Positions 33,190 through 44,700 of a stretch of 64,000 nt of DNA are shown in pieces. The notes beneath the pieces were generated by a model. It had not been told where the DNA came from. It worked only from the letters and a program-made list of their open reading frames with translations, and ran no database searches. The DNA is taken from the NCBI GenBank assembly GCA_963920525.1, contig OY986439.1, forward strand, positions 37,365,819 through 37,429,818, read 5' to 3'. Every line of letters starts with the position of its first letter. Position 1 is the stretch's first letter. The DNA is from Dichetophora obliterata (lineage: Eukaryota > Arthropoda > Insecta > Diptera > Sciomyzidae). Made by a program: the position numbers and the translations under genes.

Positions 33190-35850
33190 ATTAATAATAC
33201 AGATTAAAGTTAAGGTAAAGATACTAGTACTCTTAAGCATCACGTGCCATAATACTGAGTATGAGATGAGCCTAAAAAAATATACGTGAAACCTCTATAA
33301 ATAGGTCAGATCTATTTAGGCTTTCGTTTGTATCATTAATGCAACGAGTTATAGGCTTATCTAGATTATCATTTGACCTTTGGACCGCCTCCCATAAATA
33401 TAATTGACTACGGAGGTGACGAGCTGGAGTATAGAAGTTAAGCATGGATAGAAGCTCTGGACAATTTATAATATGTTGGATAAGATCCCAAATAAACATG
33501 ACTGAGAAAACTTTTCGTCTATTTCAAGGGGATGAAGATTAATTAGAGCACAACGAGTGTCGTAGGATGGGATTGAGGGCAGATTCAAATTTAGCTTTTT
33601 CCATACGTACCTTGTAAAATGTCTTTGAATGGATTCTATTCCCTTAGAGGGATGTAGATAAAACGGGTTCCAAGTAGTAGAGCAGTATTTCAATTAAGGT
33701 CTTAGAAGTGATGCGAACAGAGTTTTAAGAGTATAAGGATCTGAAAATTCTTTTGAATTACGTTTTAAGAAACCTAGCATCGAATTCGCTTTGCTTACAA
33801 TAAAATCAATATGATCTCTGGAGTTCAGCCTATTATCAAGGAGAACGCCTAGATCCTCTTTCAAAGTGGTTCTACCTAGAATAGTTGAATTTATAGTATA
33901 ATTCCAGATATTCAGCCCTCCCTATTCCAGAAGCGGCCGTAGCGTAAATTTTCTTTCGGATTCGTAATGTCGTATTCTGCAATCCGAATCATTACATCGT
34001 ATTCGAACACTCGTAGCATTGCTATTCCACAATCCGAACGCATCAACTTTTGACAGCTGTTTTTCGGATTTTTTCGAGCAAACAATTGAATTTTTATAGA
34101 ATTAGGCCGCAATATAAAAATTATAATTAATTTTTGGCAAATGTATGTTTTTTTTAAACCTGTGAATATGTTATTCGGAATTTATTAATTGCATTTCCTA
34201 CATTTCGAAATCCATTTCCAAAGGGTTATCTCTTATTGTGCGAAAATAGTAATTGCAATGAAATCCATTAAAAATCACAGCTAAAAAATAAAATTTTGAT
34301 CAAAAACACTCCAGTTTTTAAATTTTTCTTTATATTTATTTGTCTGCTGTTGAAATCAGTTGTTTTCGAATTCCCGAAAGTAAATTCCAAAAAGGGGAAG
34401 TTTCCTTCGGAATTTGTATTAGCAAAATTGTCGTATTCGTAGCGTAGCTTTACGTTCGGAATTTCATTACGATGGATTCTGGAATAGGGCTGAGTAGGAG
34501 AGAACAATCTAGAAAATAAAAGAAACTGACATTTGGAAATATTCAGTGGAAGGTCATTAAGAGTACACCAATTAATTATGGAATCAAGGTCCAATTGGAG
34601 TAGTTTGAAATCATTAACATGGCTAATGGATCGGAATAACTTAGATCATCCGCGAAGAGAAGGAACTGGCTGTGTTTTAAAACTGTAGGAATGTCGTTAA
34701 TAAAGCTTAAAAATAAAAGGCTACCTTGAGGGACTCGTGATGTTACGTGAATCACATCAGAAAAACAGTTATTAATTTTAACAAGCTGCTGTTAAGTAGG
34801 ATTGAATGGAAACCTAACGCTGAGAGTTTAGAAAGTAAAGTTTTATGGTAAACTTTGTTGTCAAACGCCTTTGCAAAGTCTGTAAAAATTGCATCAGTTT
34901 GAAGAACATTAGAGAAGTTATAAATTATATATATGTACAGAATAAATATAAATTGGTGACTATTGATCCACCTGAAATAAATCCATGTTGATTAAATGAT
35001 ATTACCTTTTTTAAACTAAAAGATAGTTTGCTGAAGACGATTTTTTCAAATATTTTAGGGATAGTTAAGAGTTAACTGATTGGCCTATAATTACATACAT
35101 CATGCTTAGGACCCGATTTGTAAATAGGTTGTAAATAAGAATCTTTCCATTCCTCCAGAAAGGTGCCGGTGTTTAAAGATGTATTAAAAATTATTGCCAG
35201 TGGTATTGGAAAAAGACACTTTCGCAGCACAGGATTTCAGCAGAATAGGAGCAATACCATCAGGACCCTCAAAAGGTAGGGGTGTAAGATTAATCAAGGC
35301 TGATTCAACATCAAATTCACCTATACTGAGGTCACCACAATCAAGGTAATTTGCCGTGTTGTCGAAAGTAGTGGTTGGAGACACGGAGGTGGAGTATACT
35401 GATTTTAAATAGTCAGAAAAAAAATTGCAAATAGTAGCTGTCTTCGGAAGATGAACCCATGAAGTGCATAGAATTTGGTATATCATTTGATTTTCTCTTT
35501 TCGTTGATGTATGTCCAGAAAAACATACTATTTTCTTTTAACTTGCCCTCAATAGTTGCTAAATGCGACTTAATTAAAAATGCATTAAGAGTTTTAAAGT
35601 CTTACTTAGGCTAAATATTGAGAATTTAGCTGTAGATTGATTTTGTTGTTTCTAAATTTCTTGTAAGATTTTTTTATTCTATTTAAGTTAATTAATCTTC
35701 TATTGAATCTCACAGGGTTTTTCGAGTTTCGGATTCGCTTCTTAGGGACAAAAATGTCTACTACTTCTTTGAGATTGGCCAAAAATACTGCGTACATCTC
35801 CGTTAATTCTAGACCAGAGAAAACACTATCCCAAAAGATTGAGTCCAAAT
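33190..35850 (-). pseudogene. Broken non-LTR retrotransposon ORF2 (Jockey/CR1-like reverse transcriptase)
   Basis: Read on the - strand, successive fragments follow the usual ORF2 order. They are: a basic linker before the RT (35848-35606, FNRRLINLNRIKKSYKKFRN), FFSDYLKSVYS..GPDGIAPILLKSCA (35486-35184), SRVPQGSLLFLSFINDIPTV and FLLFADDLS with the catalytic FADD at 34645-34656, LDSIINWCTLNDLPLNISKC (34590-34530), and the C-terminal YCSTTWNPFYLHPSKGIESI block (33690-33620). Frameshifts separate them. A MITE (33913-34492) is inserted after the RT core. The element is dead; the endonuclease part is absent or beyond recognition. Confidence 0.75.
33913..34492. mobile_element. CAGCCCTATTCCAGAA-family element inserted in the retrotransposon
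   Basis: Left CAGCCCTCCCTATTCCAGAAG, right GGATTCTGGAATAGGGCTG. Sub-terminal 'cgtagcgtaaattttctttcggattcg' is diagnostic of the family, also at 48253-48923 and as a fragment at 47880-48060. Confidence 0.75.
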
Positions 35851-37150
35851 AAGCATTTATTTCTATGAAGTTTGCACGGTTGTAATCTAACGTAAATGAA
35901 TGATACTGTATTGCTTTGAGATTGTGTAGCGTTGCTTTGATATTCTAAAGCATAAAACTCGAGCATTAGAGGCACACGATGTTGAGCACTTTTAACAATT
36001 TCAAAAGATGGTCTTTTAATAGTTACAACAAAATTATTATCCGTATAGATTAAATCAAGAATGCGATCAAGTTCATTGAACGTGTTATTTATCTGAATTA
36101 AATCAAACTGTGAGAAGTAGTCAATTACAAGTATATCAGTTTAATTTTTAGATAACTTGCATTTTTGAACTTTAAAACATAGAGTTTTTATAGAGTTAAA
36201 TAGAAACAGTCGTTTCTTCACAATGGAGATTTTAGGAATACATTTTAATCGTAAATTAAAAATAACTATTGAGCGTTTGCTTACTACAAAAAAAAAATAT
36301 TTCAATGATTGCATTAATTTTGATAAAACTGCAGTAAACGGCATAAAATATTGCAGCAGTTCTAACTAAAGCACAACGTTCTATGAAGACATCGGATTGT
36401 CCATTGCGTCAACTAACAAATTAATTAAAAACACCATTATCTTGCAAATGTTCGATTGTTCTATAAAACTATTTTATTGCGCATTGCCAAAGCATCGCCG
36501 GAGAGTTGCAGTGCAGAAATGCAGTAGCGAGGCATGGCATGCGCAATATTGTGCTACGCCGAACTAACCCAAGTTTCGAACTTAACTAATTCGATTTGAC
36601 GATCGTCAAATACGATTTGCTATGCTTTTGCAACTTCAACATACAACGGAATGTCGTAATTTTTCGTTATTTTTGCTAATTAAACTACAATGAATTCAAT
36701 AAATAAATAAAAAAAATTAATAATTGTAATTGTAACTTAATGATTTAACTATAATAACTAACAATTAATAAATAAAATTCCTTATCTAAATTTTTTTCTT
36801 CTTTTATAATTTAATTATATAGTAAATATATTTACGCTTATTTGTGCGTGCCACAAACTTCAATGCCGCCAAAAACTATACAAACAAACGGCGGAGTCTC
36901 AACAACAGCAGCTGTTTCAACAGAAAATCGACGCGAACAATCGACAACAAATAAATGAAGCTGTGCAACATGGACTATAATTTTCGCTGATGCGAAATAC
37001 ATAAAATAAATGTAAGCAACATTTCGTTTGTGACTTCAAAACAACGCAATTATTGGAGCCAATGTTCTTTTTAAAAAACCAAAAACACCCAGCAACCAGT
37101 GCTAGACTCCACTAATCTTTTTACTTAAATTTTACCATAATATATACTCC
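35851..37150. other. 5' debris of the retrotransposon, then unassigned sequence
   Basis: To about 36120 the - strand still has short retrotransposon-like pieces. From 36380 to 37150 nothing is assigned. A 31-codon ORF (MPPKTIQTNGG..) starts at 36862 in a sequence with CAGCAG-like repeats, without supporting context. Confidence 0.35.
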
Positions 37151-37153
37151 TTA

Positions 37154-37685
37154 TGCCGTGGTTATGCTAGCCAAACATGTTCGGTGTTCATTTTTGTTAA
37201 TTTGTTCTCTTCGCTGAAATGTTTGTTTGGTGGTTATGCTATGATTGGTGGCACAGTTGCATTATATGTAATAGTATGTCAAAACACAAAAAAGCACAAC
37301 CCTAATTTGCATTTTTGTACTTAAAATTAACGAATTAAAATATACGAACTGATATTACTTACTCTGAATTTTTATTATAATATCTTAAACAAAATGGTTT
37401 GCTTATATCTGACATGCTAGCTAGCTGTTTATGTTAAGGGTTACTTGAAGACACAATCAACTTCACTTTTTAATACTTTTACCTACTTTTTTGATGCTAT
37501 TATACAAAATGACTACAGCCAACACTGGAAAGTTCGGCATGTTTGGCGTTTCAATCAGCAATCAAAATGTTCGGTCTGAGAGCGAGAAAATGAATATGAG
37601 AAAAAGTTCATTTTTTCATTTTATACGTGAAACAATAACAACAAAAAATGTTCGGCAATCATGTTTGGCTAGCATAACCACGGCA
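37154..37685. mobile_element. PIF/Harbinger-type MITE with TTA duplication
   Basis: Termini TGCCGTGGTTATGCTAGCCA and complement (ends CCACGGCA at 37685). TTA stands at 37151-37153 and 37686-37688, the usual PIF/Harbinger target. The 532-bp interior has only a short incidental ORF. Confidence 0.8.
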
Positions 37686-37688
37686 TTA

Positions 37689-38140
37689 TGCAAACACATT
37701 GTTAACACTTTTTTAAAACAAAACTTAAAACCACAACATATTTTGATAGTGATTAGGTTTAATTTAAAATAAATCCGCCTTCTCTAGTATTTATTCTAAA
37801 GTTATTGATTTCTAAATAATAATCATCTTTAACGTATTATAAAAATAAGCCTTTTTAATAGTTAATGCTTTGTACTGGCTTACAAAGCCTTGGCGTTGCT
37901 ATTTTAAAATTTACCCCTTTTTTTATATAGATATCCATTAATTTATTACCTATATATATAAAAAAAAGTAACTTTTGTTTTGTTGACACATGCAACAAAG
38001 TATCTACTAGTTATTTTAAGAGCTATTTCTCATTTTCATATTTAATGATTTTTTTTTAGATTTTAAGCATATTTGCCAACGCTATTTAATTTATATTAAC
38101 ACTTTTAGCAAAATATCACAACAAATTTTTCCACTTAAAT
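37689..38140. other. AT-rich intergenic sequence
   Basis: No gene or repeat boundary seen; lies downstream of the small - strand gene. Confidence 0.4.
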
Positions 38141-38146
38141 TTTATT
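38141..38146 (-). terminator. Polyadenylation signal of the small secreted-peptide gene
   Basis: AATAAA on the - strand, about 150 nt after the stop codon at 38295; the first canonical hexamer downstream. Confidence 0.55.
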
Positions 38147-38294
38147 ATAATTCCATTTTTGCTATTATGTTAATTTTTAAAATCAAAATCTAGTTTTAAA
38201 TTTGTAAATTAAAATAAATAAAAAAAAAAATCATAAAAATGCACAAAAAAATAAATAGTTTTAAGTTAAAAATTGGGTGTTTCCTTTCAACGAT

Positions 38295-38658
38295 TCATCG
38301 TATTAAAATGGCTGCTGCATGAGTTTTCGATACTCCAATTCTACGTCCAAGTTGTAGAGTATCGAATATGCCAAGAATTAATTCAATGAATGTTGCCGCA
38401 GGCTTAACTGGCTCCTCGCGTTTTAAACGCGTTAACGACCGCTTCGGCTCTACAGGAATGAATTTGGGGTTCGATCGCCTATAAACGACGACCGAGTCAG
38501 CAGACTAAAAAAACAAATCAATTGTGGAAGCTTTGAAATTTCTCTTGATCCATTTAAACCATTGCCATTTAACCACAAAACAGTTTACCCCGACTTACTT
38601 GCAAAACTGCACTCAATGCAATTAAATTTAGTCCAGCAAATATAATAATATTTTGCAT
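38295..38658 (-). CDS. Two-exon gene for an 89-aa secreted precursor with dibasic and amidation-type sites
   Basis: Exon 1 is 38658-38599 (20 codons), exon 2 is 38504-38295 (69 codons plus TGA). The 94-nt intron has donor CAA|gtaagt and acceptor tttttttag, phase 0. Residues 2-20 are a hydrophobic signal-peptide core (IIIFAGLNLIALSAVL) with a plausible cleavage after Ala22. The rest has pairs of basic residues at 29-30 (RR), 41-42 (KR), 48-49 (KR) and 74-75 (RR). The last pair is preceded by Gly73, the amide donor in peptide precursors. Cleavage would release residues 50-72 as a 23-residue C-terminally amidated peptide, and smaller pieces 31-40 and 43-47. There is no cysteine. I do not recognise a family. 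Alternatives are an antimicrobial or seminal-fluid peptide. The gene structure is well supported, the hormone role is inferred. Confidence 0.75.
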
Positions 38659-38779
38659 TTTTAGTTTCTTTTTTTTTTGTCTTATTTTGTGAATTTTATT
38701 TCTTTTAATTTTGAACTTGTAACAATTTTGTATAACAAACTTGGCAACAGCGTAGGCTCAATAATTTGCAATTCAAACT

Positions 38780-38814
38780 AGCTGAATAAAGCGAATTTGT
38801 TGTCTTTATTTATA
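38780..38814 (-). promoter_or_regulatory. TATA box and initiator of the small secreted-peptide gene
   Basis: TATAAATA occupies 38814-38807 on the - strand and an initiator-like TCAGCT lies at 38785-38780. The distance from the first T of TATA to the initiator A is 31 nt, the standard spacing for fly RNA polymerase II core promoters. The 5' UTR would be about 125 nt. Confidence 0.7.
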
Positions 38815-38820
38815 CTGTTT

Positions 38821-39411
38821 GTATTTTGCAATGATTTGCAATTTTCTCTATTCGTTAAAAATTTGACCCAATTTTAGTAGAATCGCGTGCTGCGACAACA
38901 TTGATGCCTCAGTTTGTCTGCCATCTATATATTATCAATATGAAAATGTTGGGGGTGGAGTCTTTAATACATGCGATCAATAAGAAAAAGCTATCTTTTT
39001 TTCTAACGCTTTTTCAAATTCAAACCAAAGCAATGACCGTTTAGGGGAAGATTAGTTTCTGCGGAGATTAAGAGTATATAATTTCTTAAGGTTTACTGCA
39101 CTTTTCTTTTAAAAATAAGTAAAATTCGAATTTATTATAATGCATTGATTATGAATTTATTATAATGCATTGATTATGAATTTATTATGATCGTAATAAA
39201 ATTCATGCCAAAAATAGTTAGTTTTTATTTTCGAACATGATAACAGGAGGAAAAGGGAACAAACAAAATTCTATTAGAAAAGATAAAATAAATGAGCATA
39301 ACATTTGCGCCAAAATTACGCGCCATGCAATTGACAGTGAATAATAATTTATTTTCTATATATATAATATAAGTTACAAATGTTTAATAATAAAGCCAAG
39401 GGGCTTGTTCG
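38821..39411. other. Upstream region of the small gene, with a short tandem repeat
   Basis: AT-rich DNA without an ORF. At 39127-39196 a 25-bp unit (gaatttattataatgcattgattat) is repeated almost exactly 2.5 times. Confidence 0.5.
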
Positions 39412-39560
39412 AGACATACAATAATTGCAGCAATTATTATAAAACGCTGATACTTCACCTAAATATTGCAAATATTTTGCGCTGCTTTGTGATCGAACGT
39501 GAGACTTTCAAATATAATTTTTATTAAATTTAGCGATTGATAACTTTGCAAACAACGCAC
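39412..39560. mobile_element. Partial copy of the GGGCTTGTTCGAG element
   Basis: Matches the first 150 nt of 30692-31549 (ggcttgttcgagaca, caataattgcagcaat, attttgcgctgctt, gatcgaacgtgagactttca). The right end is missing. Confidence 0.65.
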
Positions 39561-40091
39561 AATGAGCTTTTTCGATTTTAGGATTACATTACAATGAAAA
39601 TAAGGCCCATATTATGAGTTGCTTTCGACGTTCGACCTTCGCTGGTTATCGAACAACGAGTATCGAACGTTAAATTCTTATTATGAGCAGTGCAACCCTA
39701 TCGAAATGTTCGTTGCTCATCGAAATTTCAGTCGAATAGGATTTTTCTTTCGATGCGATGCGTGCTGAACAAAAATTGTTAAAATTTTAAGTATTTTGTG
39801 ATTGTATTTTCCTTTTTAAATTCCTTTATTTCCTTTTCCTATTATTGAACTGTTTTTGTAAATTTTATGCAGATCTAAGCAATAAATCGCAGTTAGAAAA
39901 ACTGGTCTCATTGATGGAGGCAAACTTTGACTGCAAAGGATATTTGTTCCAAAGTTCATGCGAAGAAGAAATGGCCAGAATTAAATTGCTTAGGACCACC
40001 AGTTAGAACAACAGCAAAGTGGCTTAATAGGCCTATTGCGTAGGGCAACAAAACAGAGTTGCGTAGCCAAATAAGCAACCAAACTTTAAAG

Positions 40092-40505
40092 CAGTGATGT
40101 GCGGCGTAGAGAACATGATGTCGACAATACTATTGTCGACGGTGTCGACAATGTCGTGTAGACAATTGCTTTTAACGACGTGTAGATAATTAATGTAAAA
40201 GGCTGCATGTTTATTGTAATATTTAATTAAATTGAGTCCAAGTTCGAAGTATTCCTTATTGTTACGCCTTCTGGGCATGGCTTTTGTTTGTTTAATTGTA
40301 AAATTTGTTACTTTGTGTTAATTAAACGACTTTTCAAAACGTTTTAAGAATCAGCATAATCTAAATGGAACCTGCATTTTTGCAGTGTTGCATTTTGTTG
40401 ACATTGTTTACATAATTCTCGACATTGTCTACATTGTCGACACATTCTGCATTGTCGACACCAAAACGTCGACAATTAAAGACGACGCGTCGAGGAACAT
40501 CACTG
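40092..40505. mobile_element. hAT MITE with perfect CTTTAAAG duplication
   Basis: CTTTAAAG at 40084-40091 and 40506-40513. Ends CAGTGATGTGCGGCG and AACATCACTG. Sub-terminal 'tgtcgac' motifs are repeated many times on both sides (ttgtcgacaatgtcgtgt and similar), probable transposase sites. No ORF of its own. Confidence 0.85.
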
Positions 40506-41025
40506 CTTTAAAGCAACCGAACTGCCATCTGGTATTTCGTATCACAACCAATTTCAAGTTGCTATTTTCAGCGAGTTGCCAAAGAAAACAATAACGAGCT
40601 GTCAAAAAGAAAACAGCTCATGTTAAAAATTTTATATATTCAATAAGTTTAAATTTGGAAAAAGCAATTTATAGAAAGAAATCAAATAAATACGGATATA
40701 AGTAGTGATTTATATTTTGATGACGGAAACGGATGCACTGATGTTGTGTGTTGCGTGCGTATAAGAAGGAAGATCAGAGACAAATTCAACCCTTTGGAAC
40801 TCTCAAATTCAAAGTAATATAACACTGTAAATACAAACATTGAATAAAAATTTGCTTATTTGAATAAATTTGACAGGTTTCTTAGTTATTTCCGATAAGG
40901 CAAAGAAGCATTTTGTTATGTACTGGACGAAATAAAAAACTTTAAACAGCCTGTTCGTTGTATGCCAATACCGCTTTCCAGCATAAGCTCTGCCAATCGC
41001 TCGAACTGTTGCTTGTTTGTAATTT

Positions 41026-41451
41026 TTATGTTTCTATGAAAATAAATAATCTATGAATAATCCAAATAACACAAATTTCCAAAACTTGCGCTGCCTCTAT
41101 TTCTCGCTTTTGCACAAGGCCACCAGCTTGCAACAAGTAATTAGCAGTTGCTGACTTTTGACAGGTTCCGCAACCAAACCAAATAACAGTGGCTATCGAT
41201 AATAACACAAAAATTTGACAAGCAATTGTGAAAGCAGCGAGTTGATCAACTGTTCGAAAGTGTTGCCATCGATAATAAGAATTTGGCAACCGCAACTCAA
41301 CTGAGAGCAAAGTTGCCATACACAATAGGCATATAAGATTAGCTAACAAAGCATTGCTCAACAGTTTTCTACTTCTAGCCAGTTCCGTCAAGCTTTCATC
41401 CTCTTCTGACGAAGCGTCGAATCTTATGGAAGTTATTTTCATCATAGTCAT
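41026..41451 (-). pseudogene. Truncated HARBI1-like transposase start within element B
   Basis: The first 35 or so residues (acidic-serine stretch EEDESLTELARSRKLLSNAL) resemble the N-terminus of PIF/Harbinger transposases. The following hydrophobic 100 residues do not and probably come from joined non-coding sequence. The DDE domain is absent, so no enzyme can be made. A fragment of the same segment recurs at 57700-57790. Confidence 0.45.
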
Positions 41452-41734
41452 AACTTTTTTGTCTTATTTTTTGGAATCAACTTTCTAGCCAATTGTATTT
41501 AGTTGAAATAAAACAACAATCACCTGATAGAAATATACTACCGTGAACAAAAAATATGAACGAAATTCACAATAGCGCTACTCTTTGTCGAAAGCACGTT
41601 ATAATACCAAATGCAAATTCGTTCGATCAGGCCTTTCGACCACAGTCGAAGATCGAACGCAGCTCATAATAAGGGCCTACATCATAATTAAATTCGATAT
41701 ATGGTGTTCTATATCTGTGGTCACAAGGAATAAT

Positions 41735-44700
41735 TAGCCTTATTGTGAAATCCGCCCGGATTTTTGTTCCCTACAAATTTTGCTCCTCCCCCGAATAAAA
41801 ACATGCGATTGTGAATTCCGCCCGAGTAATTGCTCACTTCGAACTTTCGAACATAGGTTGTCAAGTCAGCTGTTTTTAAGTGACCAAAATAAATTGCAAA
41901 TTCAATAACATCGCACCAAAATTTATGAAAACTAGTAATAATAGACGAAGAAACTAAAAATTAATAAAATTAATTAACATTAAAGTTTTTTCCTAAATGA
42001 CCTCTATGTTTATTATGTTGACTTTATATGATTTAAATACAAATTCTAAATGTTTGATAGTTTAAATCATACTTGATTTTAAATACAAATTCTAGTTGTT
42101 TGACAGTTTAAAATCGTTTATCGAGCTTAAGGTCAAAGTTAGAAACAATTAATTGTTCTAACGATTTTTTCTAAAGAAACAACAACAACAACAAGGTTTT
42201 TTCAATATGAAAGGAAAAAAACCACTAGCAAATTGATTTTATTGTACAATTTCTGCGTGCTAAACGCGTCATCAGAAATCTTTGTGATTGCCCGTGCAAG
42301 CGCGTAGACGCACTGCACCATCGGGGCGATGAGATTTTGAAGCTTCAATTTCTCATTTTTTCCCTTAATTTCATAATGCCACATTTGTTGTTGTATTTCT
42401 GTTTTACTTTAGTTTCTATGCCTATATTATATGTAGTCCAACAGCCTGCTGGAATTCTGCACTAACAAAGCATGTTTACTGAAGTTGTTTTTAGAATTTT
42501 TGCTGATTTTGTTTTTCAGCTGTTTCCGTTTGGTCGAGCTCTACCATTTGATTAAAGTTTTTTCCTAAATGACCTCTATGTTTATTATGTTGACTTTATA
42601 TGATTTAAATACAAATTCTAAATGTTTGATAGTTTAAATCATACTTGATTTTAAATACAAATTCTAGTTGTTTGACAGTTTAAAATCGTTTATCGAGCTT
42701 AAGGTCAAAGTTAGAAACAATTAATTGTTCTAACGAATTTTTCTAAAGAAACAACAACAACAACAAGGTTTTTTCAATATGAAAGGAAAAAAACCACTAG
42801 CAAATTGATTTTATTGTACAATTTCTGCGTGCTAAACGCGTCATCAGAAATCTTTGTGATTGCCCGTGCAAGCGCGTAGACGCACTGCACCATCGGGGCG
42901 ATGAGATTTTGAAGCTTCAATTTCTCATTTTTTCCCTTAATTTCATAATGCCACATTTGTTGTTGTATTTCTGTTTTACTTTAGTTTCTATGCCTATATT
43001 ATATGTAGTCCAACAGCCTGCTGGAATTCTGCACTAACAAAGCATGTTTACTGAAGTTGTTTTTAGAATTTTTGCTGATTTTGTTTTTCAGCTGTTTCCG
43101 TTTGGTCGAGCTCTACCATTTGATTAAAGTTTTTTCCTAAATGACCTCTATGTTTATTATGTTGACTTTATATGATTTAAATACAAATTCTAAATGTTTG
43201 ATAGTTTAAATCATACTTGATTTTAAATACAAATTCTAGTTGTTTGACAGTTTAAAATCGTTTATCGAGCTTAAGGTCAAAGTTAGAAACAATTAATTGT
43301 TCTAACGAATTTTTCTAAAGAAACAACAACAACAACAAGGTTTTTTCAATATGAAAGGAAAAAAACCACTAGCAAATTGATTTTATTGTACAATTTCTGC
43401 GTGCTAAACGCGTCATCAGAAATCTTTGTGATTGCCCGTGCAAGCGCGTAGACGCACTGCACCATCGGGGCGATGAGATTTTGAAGCTTCAATTTCTCAT
43501 TTTTTCCCTTAATTTCATAATGCCACATTTGTTGTTGTATTTCTGTTTTACTTTAGTTTCTATGCCTATATTATATGTAGTCCAACAGCCTGCTGGAATT
43601 CTGCACTAACAAAGCATGTTTACTGAAGTTGTTTTTAGAATTTTTGCTGATTTTGTTTTTCAGCTGTTTCCGTTTGGTCGAGCTCTACCATTTGATTAAA
43701 GTTTTTTCCTAAATGACCTCTATGTTTATTATGTTGACTTTATATGATTTAAATACAAATTCTAAATGTTTGATAGTTTAAATCATACTTGATTTTAAAT
43801 ACAAATTCTAGTTGTTTGACAGTTTAAAATCGTTTATCGAGCTTAAGGTCAAAGTTAGAAACAATTAATTGTTCTAACGAATTTTTCTAAAGAAACAACA
43901 ACAACAACAAGGTTTTTTCAATATGAAAGGAAAAAAACCACTAGCAAATTGATTTTATTGTACAATTTCTGCGTGCTAAACGCGTCATCAGAAATCTTTG
44001 TGATTGCCCGTGCAAGCGCGTAGACGCACTGCACCATCGGGGCGATGAGATTTTGAAGCTTCAATTTCTCATTTTTTCCCTTAATTTCATAATGCCACAT
44101 TTGTTGTTGTATTTCTGTTTTACTTTAGTTTCTATGCCTATATTATATGTAGTCCAACAGCCTGCTGGAATTCTGCACTAACAAAGCATGTTTACTGAAG
44201 TTGTTTTTGCTTGCACGCTTGCACGGGCAATCACAAAGATTTCTGATGACGCGTTTAGCACGCAGAAATTGTACAATAAAATCAATTTGCTAGTGGTTTT
44301 TTTCCTTTCATATTGAAAAAACCTTGTTGTTGTTGTTGTTTCTTTAGAAAAATTCGTTAGAACAATTAATTGTTTCTAACTTTGACCTTAAGCTCGATAA
44401 ACGATTTTAAACTGTCAAACAACTAGAATTTGTATTTAAAATCAAGTATGATTTAAACTATCAAACATTTAGAATTTGTATTTAAATCATATAAAGTCAA
44501 CATAATAAACATAGAGGTCATTTAGGAAAAAACTTTAATCAAATGGTAGAGCTCGACCAAACGGAAACAGCTGAAAAACAAAATCAGCAAAAATTCTAAA
44601 AACAACTTCAGTAAACATGCTTTGTTAGTGCAGAATTCCAGCAGGCTGTTGGACTACATATAATATAGGCATAGAAACTAAAGTAAAACAGAAATACAAC

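Larger units (their letters stand above)
39603..41678. mobile_element. PIF/Harbinger-like element B, copy 1
   Basis: Ends AGGCCCATATTATGAGTTGC and complement (gcagctcataataagggcct at 41678). On the + strand, after an acceptor (atgcag, about 39872), the frame reads SNKSQLEKLVSLMEANFDCKG, like the Myb/SANT-type accessory protein of Harbinger elements. On the - strand near 41451-41330 the frame reads FDASSEEDESLTELARSRKLLSNAL, like the start of a HARBI1-type transposase. Both are cut short by deletions. A hAT MITE is nested at 40092-40505. Confidence 0.6.

Noticed and set aside
36862..36957. 31-codon ORF (MPPKTIQTNGG...) with host-like codon use
   Set aside because: Too short, no promoter or splice signals that extend it, and no recognised similarity. 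It could be part of an untranslated exon, but nothing shows this.
37491..37772. 93-codon ORF overlapping the 37154-37685 MITE
   Set aside because: It runs through the MITE terminus into flanking DNA, so it is a chance frame.
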